Below the pieces are notes generated by a model, which searched no databases, was not told the DNA's origin, and saw nothing but the letters and a program-made list of their open reading frames with translations. Shown one piece after another: positions 60,201-64,000 of a DNA stretch of 64,000 bases (the first letter of the stretch is position 1; each line of letters starts with the position of its first letter). This DNA comes from UBA699 sp050261915 (GTDB lineage: Bacteria > Bacillota > Clostridia > Clostridiales > Clostridiaceae). The position numbers and the translations under genes are program-made. The stretch is from contig JBLNDT010000006.1 in the NCBI GenBank assembly GCA_050261915.1, forward strand, positions 1-64,000, written 5' to 3'.

Positions 60201-60337
60201 CAGTAATAAGGAAAAATGAAGATTTAATAAAGAAAGAAACTCTTGCTGTGGATGTTATATACAATGAAAACAAGGAATATACAGAATGCAATATTAACGG
60301 CGAAAAGCTTAATATGTTTGTAGAAATTACAGAATAA
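57233..60337 (+). CDS. ileS: Isoleucyl-tRNA synthetase
   Basis: 1034 residues from ATG 57233, placed behind GAGGGGAG; the frame runs further up into the T-box leader, but that part is not translated. Class Ia motifs HIGH (KPHIGHVLTR) and KMSKS (LKMSKSKGNVL), the CP1 editing domain with TTPWTLPSN, and the C-terminal anticodon-binding region are present. The length and C-terminal extension fit the eukaryote-like, mupirocin-insensitive group found in many anaerobes; this grouping is by length and general look. Confidence 0.96.
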   Translation: MYKKVDNSRTFVQMEKDVLELWNEKGVIKKSFDLNQGAEYFTFYDGPPTANGKPHIGHVLTRVIKDLIPRYKVMKGYRVLRKAGWDTHGLPVELEVEKQLGISGKPQIEEYGVEEFTKKCKESVFTYVSQWKEMSERLGFWVDMENPYVTYHNTYIESVWWSLKQMWEKDLMYKGHKVVPYCPRCGTALSSHEVSQGYKDVKESSVYVKFKVVGQDKYILAWTTTPWTLPSNVALAINKAYTYVEVVNNGENLILAKDLLETLIGEYEVVREFKGEELVGLEYEQMFKFAKVDKKAFYVVHADYVTLTDGTGIVHTAPAFGEDDNITGKKYDLPLINLVDTQGRFTEEVTPWKGKFVKDVDSKIIDSLRESNILYKEEKFEHSYPFCWRCNTPLLYYPRDTWFIRMSSLRGKLVKNTNDTNWYPDNVRTGRFGKFVEGAIDWGLSRERYWGTPLPVWECDCGHKECIGSIAELKEKGIDVPENIELHKPYIDAVKLRCSKCGKEMTRSTEVIDCWYDSGAMPFAQHHYPFENKEIFEQNFPAQFISEAVDQTRGWFYSLMAISTCIFDKSSFENCVVLGHVLDKHGLKMSKSKGNVLSPTTVLENEGADASRWYFYTASAPWLPSRFYEEAVQDSQRKFLGTLWNVYSFYVLYADIDNFNPLDYKEFKSEHVMDKWITAKLNSLIKETEDYLDNYKITEAAKNVGEFVDELSNWYVRRNRARFWSEELTDDKIGAYVTLYRVLNTLCLVAAPFVPFMTEEIYQNLVVSLDPNAKESIHLCKWPVYDEALVDAELVEDMEDAYKIVKLGRSTRNGANIKNRQPLSEMLVSTKSLPEYYGDIIKEELNIKEIVFGADLSKYVSFDIKPNLPVLGKEYGKMIPAIRKEISAMDQMDLAQRIIAGEIVYITIDEEDIPLSEENLLVTMQGLEGFAFAGEGPVGVVLDTHITEELKEEGLVREILSKVQNMRKDSGFEVADKIKLYVSQNEGLEAVIRKNEDLIKKETLAVDVIYNENKEYTECNINGEKLNMFVEITE

Positions 60338-60343
60338 TTTATA

Positions 60344-60380
60344 AAAATGCATGCAGTTAATAATAATTGCATGCATTTTA
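60344..60380 (+). terminator. Terminator of ileS
   Basis: AAAATGCATGCA (60344-60355) and TGCATGCATTTT (60368-60379), 12-bp stem with a 12-nt loop. Confidence 0.7.
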
Positions 60381-60450
60381 CCTTAAATTTATTGTGCAAT
60401 TCCAAATTTATAAGTATAATTATTAGAAAAAACTTTTGGAGGTTGATAAT

Positions 60451-61446
60451 ATGGCAGCGTCAATAAAGGATGTGGCAAAGGAAGCTGGAGTTTCAATTGC
60501 CACCGTATCCAGGGTGCTAAATGATATAGACGTGGTTAATGAAGACACAAAGGCCAAAGTAAAAGATGCCATAGCAAAATTGGGATACAGACCTAATATA
60601 GTGGCAAGAAGCCTCAAAACTCAAAAAACTAAAACAGTTGGTATAATAATTCCAGATATATCAAATCAATTTTATCCGGAAATTGTAAGAGGAGCAGAGG
60701 ATGTAGCAAATATTTACGATTACAATATTATGCTCTGCAATACGGATCTTGATAAGGAAAAGGAAATAGAATATCTGAAGATACTTAAGGAAAAGATGTG
60801 TGATGGTATTTTATATATGAGTAATTCCCTGGAGCAGGATATTATTGAACTTTTAAATGAATTGATGCTTCCTACAGTTCTAATTGAAAACACAGATTCC
60901 ACCGGGAGAATACCAAGCGTATCAATAGATAATGAAAAAGCTGCTTTTGACGGAGTGAATTATTTAATAAGCAAGGGAAATAAAAGAATTGCCTATGTTG
61001 GAGCGGATAAATCCTATAATAGTGTTAGTGCAGCAAGATTTGCAGGGTATGAAAAGGCTCTTAAGCAAAATGAAATATTACTTGATGATAATCTAATATC
61101 ATTTTCAGGGAAGAAAGCAAAGAATGGTTTTGACGGGATAACAAAAATACTGGAAAAAACCAGTTTTGATGCAGTGTTCTGTACTGAGGATGAAGTGGCA
61201 ATGGGTGTAATAAACGGATTAAGAGAAATGGGAATAGATGTTCCAAAACAGGTTGATGTAATAGGCTTTGACAACATTTATTCATCCTCCATATTTTATC
61301 CAAAGCTCACTACAGTTGCTCAGCCTATGTATGATATGGGCTCCGTTGGGATGAGGATGCTTATTAAGGTAATTAACAATAGCGAACTTGAAATTAAGAA
61401 TTATATACTTGACCATGAAATAATCGAAAGAAGTTCTTGTAAGTAA
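60451..61446 (+). CDS. LacI-family regulator, CcpA/RegA-like
   Basis: 331 residues from ATG 60451 (GGAGG upstream). The helix-turn-helix (SIKDVAKEAGVSIATVSRVL) and hinge (RPNIVARSLK) are followed by a periplasmic-binding-like effector domain (FYPEIVRGAEDV, CTEDEVAMGVING, and PKLTTVAQPMYDMG). The length and N-terminal sequence resemble clostridial CcpA/RegA, the catabolite regulator that acts with Hpr-Ser-P. No operator assignment is possible from this window. Confidence 0.88.
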   Translation: MAASIKDVAKEAGVSIATVSRVLNDIDVVNEDTKAKVKDAIAKLGYRPNIVARSLKTQKTKTVGIIIPDISNQFYPEIVRGAEDVANIYDYNIMLCNTDLDKEKEIEYLKILKEKMCDGILYMSNSLEQDIIELLNELMLPTVLIENTDSTGRIPSVSIDNEKAAFDGVNYLISKGNKRIAYVGADKSYNSVSAARFAGYEKALKQNEILLDDNLISFSGKKAKNGFDGITKILEKTSFDAVFCTEDEVAMGVINGLREMGIDVPKQVDVIGFDNIYSSSIFYPKLTTVAQPMYDMGSVGMRMLIKVINNSELEIKNYILDHEIIERSSCK

Positions 61447-61534
61447 AATATGTGTTAACAATAAGGAATTGCCTTTTCTTATTATAGTTAATAATATATA
61501 ATAGAGAATAGATTATTCAGGAAGGGAAGTATTT

Positions 61535-62146
61535 ATGGTTGAAGGTTTGATTAATATTGTTATAGCAATATTAGATAAAGTAGGTTACATAGGTATTTTT
61601 TTCGGTATGGCTCTGGAAAGTGCATGTATTCCAATACCTAGTGAAGCAATTCTGCCTTTTGGAGGATTTCTAAGTTATTTAGGAAGATTAAATATATATT
61701 TAACTATATTGCTTGGAACCCTTGGAGGTACATTAGGTTCCTTGGCAGCATATTATCTAGGTAAGCTTGGGGGAAGACCTTTGGTTGAAAAATATGCTGA
61801 TAAAATAAGGCTTAACAGAGCTCACCTTGAGAAAAGCGATTATTACTTCAATAGGTATGGTGAAAAAATTGTGTTTTATTCAAGGCTAATGCCAATTATA
61901 AGAACATTTATATCACTGCCTGCAGGAATAAGCAGGATGGATGTAAAGAAGTTTACAATATATACCTTTGCAGGTTCATTGCTTTGGAGTATAATTTTAG
62001 GCTATGCAGGTTTTGTAATGGGACAGAATTGGGTGCTTATGAGAAGCTGGTTCCATTTTGCAGATATTTTAGTAGCTGCAGCAATAGTTATATTTGCTCT
62101 ATATAAGTTTATAACAAGAACAAAAACAAAAAAAGTGAATGCTTAA
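61535..62146 (+). CDS. DedA-family membrane protein
   Basis: 203 residues. Membrane segments with the DedA/SNARE-associated signature: GMALESACIPIPSEAILPFGG, YYLGKLGG, and FYSRLMPIIRTFISLPAG. Family members are lipid scramblases or flippases, shown for undecaprenyl phosphate in B. subtilis UptA, and support membrane integrity. RBS GGAAGGG. Single gene with a strong terminator. Confidence 0.92.
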   Translation: MVEGLINIVIAILDKVGYIGIFFGMALESACIPIPSEAILPFGGFLSYLGRLNIYLTILLGTLGGTLGSLAAYYLGKLGGRPLVEKYADKIRLNRAHLEKSDYYFNRYGEKIVFYSRLMPIIRTFISLPAGISRMDVKKFTIYTFAGSLLWSIILGYAGFVMGQNWVLMRSWFHFADILVAAAIVIFALYKFITRTKTKKVNA

Positions 62147-62153
62147 AGTATTT

Positions 62154-62203
62154 AAAACAGCACTTAATGCATATATAATTGTATTAAGTGCTGTTTTTTA
62201 AAA
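62154..62203 (+). terminator. Terminator of dedA
   Basis: AAAACAGCACTTAAT (62154-62168) and ATTAAGTGCTGTTTT (62183-62197), a 15-bp stem followed by TT. Confidence 0.85.
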
Positions 62204-62273
62204 TAATTTGAGCACTTTACAAACTGTTTTTTAAGTACTATCCTAATATATATGGTGTTGAGGGGGGATTTGT

Positions 62274-64000
62274 TTGACTATAGACGAACTTATTTTTAAA
62301 GTTAAAGATATAATGACAATGGATTTTATTGAAGTCAATAAGGGAGAAACTATAAAGAACGCCTCCAATAAAATGATACAGCGGTATAGGGATGAAGTGC
62401 TGATAGTAGACGAAGATCATTACCTTAAAGGTGTTTTTACCATGAAAGACCTGGCGAGGATTGAAAAAGAAAAGGTATCCTACGATGATCCAGTTATAAA
62501 ACATGCTGTTAAAGACATAATATCAATAGACCCTTTAAAGTCTGCTAGAAATGCCAGGGATCTTATGGTTAAGAAAAAAATCGGAAGACTCCCGGTGCTT
62601 AAGGATGGAAAAGTAATTGGAATAGTAACCAGTGAGAACATAAGGGATAGTTTTTATCTTAAGCTGGATGAACTTTTTTCTCTTCAGAACAATATAATGG
62701 ATAATCTTCATGAGGGTATTTGCATAATAGATGAAAACGGCATGGTGCAGTATTGGAATAGAAGCTCGGAAACATTGTACAATGTTTCTTCCAAAAGAAT
62801 ACTTCATCACCATTTAGGAGAGTTTTTTAAGAACGCCATGGCACTTCAGGTTTTAAAGACCGGAAAAAGAGTGGACAATGTATTGCATGAACCTACTGAA
62901 GGGAAACTTGTTATATTAAGTGCAGTTCCAATTTTTAACATGCACGGAAAAATAATTGCTGCTGTTTCAACGGACAGGGATGTTACAGAAGCTATGAAGC
63001 TGTCAAAGGAACTTGAGGCGGAAAAGAAAAAGGTGGAATTCCTAGAGAAGGAATATAAAAAGGAAATTTCATTAAAATACAATTTTTCTTCTATAATAGG
63101 AAAGAATAAAAAAATAATTGATGCAATAACTGTTGCCCAAAAAGTAGCATCCACTTCCACCAGTGTACTGATTACGGGAAAGAGTGGAACAGGAAAAGAG
63201 GTTTTTGCAAAAGCAATCCATGAAGCAAGTGGAAGAAGCGGGAACTTTGTGGCTATAAACTGTAGTGCAATTCCTGAAAATCTTTTTGAAAGCGAACTTT
63301 TCGGGTATGTGGAAGGTGCTTTTACTGGAGCTGTTAAAAAAGGAAAAATCGGAAAATTTGAATTTGCAAATAATGGTACATTGTTTTTAGATGAAATAGG
63401 AGATATGCCCCTTGAGATGCAGGTTAAGATACTAAGAGTGCTTCAAGATGGGGTTATTTACAGGCTTGGAAGTGAAAAGGCAATAGGAACTGATACCAGG
63501 ATAATTGCAGCTACAAATAAGGATCTTATGAAGCTTATCAATGAAAATAAATTCAGAGAGGACTTATTTTACAGGCTTGCAGTAGTTCAGATAAAGCTTC
63601 CGCCGCTTAATGAAAGGAAGGAAGATATACGGGATCTGGCAAACTTGTTCTTAGATGAAGTTTCTTCCCAGGAGGGAATTGAAATAAATTATATTGATGA
63701 AAAGGTATATAATATATTAAACAGCTATAAGTGGGATGGTAATATAAGGGAATTAAAGAATGTTGTTCAGAGGATGGTGGTGCTGTCAAACGGAGGCAGG
63801 ATAACTATAGATTCTATTCCTGAATATATAATTGAAAGTGCCTATGCTCAGGAGGAAGAAAATATAGAAGCTTATGATCTGGATAAAATTGTTGAAAATG
63901 TTGAAAGAAAAACCATTAGGGAAGTTATGAAAATATCCAGTGGAAACAAGCAAAGGGCAGCACAAATGTTGAAAATAAAGAGAAGCACCTTGTACTATAA
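62274..64000 (+). CDS. Sigma-54-dependent activator with CBS and PAS domains (partial)
   Basis: Runs off the window end; 575 codons are visible. The start is TTG 62274, behind GAGGGGGG. Order: CBS pair (about 10-128, with GRLPVLKDGKVIGIVT), PAS domain (about 140-240, with GICIIDENG), a coiled linker, then the AAA+ domain with Walker A (ITGKSGTGKE, near 300), the sigma-54 contact loop GAFTGA (near 347), Walker B (LFLDEIGD), and a Fis-type helix-turn-helix beginning (NKQRAAQMLKIKRS). It should bind an upstream enhancer and drive sigma-54 RNA polymerase when an adenylate or redox/ligand signal is sensed. No target gene is in the window. Confidence 0.93.
   Translation, partial: MTIDELIFKVKDIMTMDFIEVNKGETIKNASNKMIQRYRDEVLIVDEDHYLKGVFTMKDLARIEKEKVSYDDPVIKHAVKDIISIDPLKSARNARDLMVKKKIGRLPVLKDGKVIGIVTSENIRDSFYLKLDELFSLQNNIMDNLHEGICIIDENGMVQYWNRSSETLYNVSSKRILHHHLGEFFKNAMALQVLKTGKRVDNVLHEPTEGKLVILSAVPIFNMHGKIIAAVSTDRDVTEAMKLSKELEAEKKKVEFLEKEYKKEISLKYNFSSIIGKNKKIIDAITVAQKVASTSTSVLITGKSGTGKEVFAKAIHEASGRSGNFVAINCSAIPENLFESELFGYVEGAFTGAVKKGKIGKFEFANNGTLFLDEIGDMPLEMQVKILRVLQDGVIYRLGSEKAIGTDTRIIAATNKDLMKLINENKFREDLFYRLAVVQIKLPPLNERKEDIRDLANLFLDEVSSQEGIEINYIDEKVYNILNSYKWDGNIRELKNVVQRMVVLSNGGRITIDSIPEYIIESAYAQEEENIEAYDLDKIVENVERKTIREVMKISSGNKQRAAQMLKIKRSTLYY

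Overview
The window is chromosomal DNA of a strictly anaerobic, spore-forming, AT-rich Firmicute, almost certainly Clostridium in the broad sense. The evidence is the sigma-G inhibitor Gin, a clostridial AbrB with a C-terminal Cys motif, class III ribonucleotide reductase with its activase, several small ferredoxins, T-box leaders in front of metG and ileS, RNase M5, and strong AGGAGG ribosome sites with frequent TTG/GTG starts. The gene order gin - decarboxylase - tmk - darA - holB - ricT, followed further on by metG, tatD, rnmV and rsmA, is the origin-proximal order seen in Bacillus and Clostridium.

Layout. 1-357: end of an rRNA operon (5S) and tRNA-Phe. 432-4648: parvulin foldase, aroD, sirtuin, then on the minus strand an S66 carboxypeptidase and a CorA-like channel. 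4813-6437: gin and a decarboxylase, which lead into tmk. 6473-17154: a 10.7-kb mobile element inserted in the P-loop codons of tmk. 17161-20238: the rest of tmk, then darA, holB, ricT and a small HMA-like protein. 20317-25000: ferredoxin, motAB under a sigma-D-like promoter, trmN6-like, rsmI and a NlpC/P60 hydrolase. 25080-33730: abrB, cca, transaldolase, a PspA cluster, arginine deiminase with ornithine carbamoyltransferase, and an AI-2E-type permease. 33735-42763: ispF, polysaccharide deacetylase, rluF-like, MATE pump, T-box and metG, and a MerR-controlled cluster. 42786-51658: wall hydrolase, DUF362 ferredoxin protein, tatD, G5/3D protein, rnmV, rsmA and several uncharacterised clostridial proteins. 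51883-64000: nrdDG with an ArsR regulator, MBL hydrolase, NhaC-like antiporter, T-box and ileS, a LacI/CcpA-like regulator, DedA, and a truncated CBS-PAS-sigma54 activator.

The main discovery is the element in tmk. Its left end follows codon 11 of the essential thymidylate kinase gene (GTG start at 6440). Its right end stops six bases before the reading frame resumes at 17161. Both tips carry the inverted repeat TTATGRTTACTT, and each is bordered by a 6-bp core (GAGGGC left, GATGGT right). Removing the element restores a 226-codon tmk in frame. The element encodes three tyrosine recombinases in overlapping series, a small coiled-coil TnpC-like protein, and a complete, diverged tmk whose P-loop codons are changed, with one extra codon, so that the target site is gone. 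I infer an integration strategy in which the element destroys an essential gene, supplies an insertion-resistant replacement, and so makes itself hard to lose. Its cargo is a MazF-fold toxin-like protein, two tandem structured small RNAs with separate terminators, a decayed second tmk tail, a decayed fragment resembling the start of a type I restriction hsdR gene, and a two-gene CBASS-like antiphage module (SLATT membrane effector plus CD-NTase with AGS-C sensor). This looks like a defence island whose cargo turns over beside a guarded tmk.
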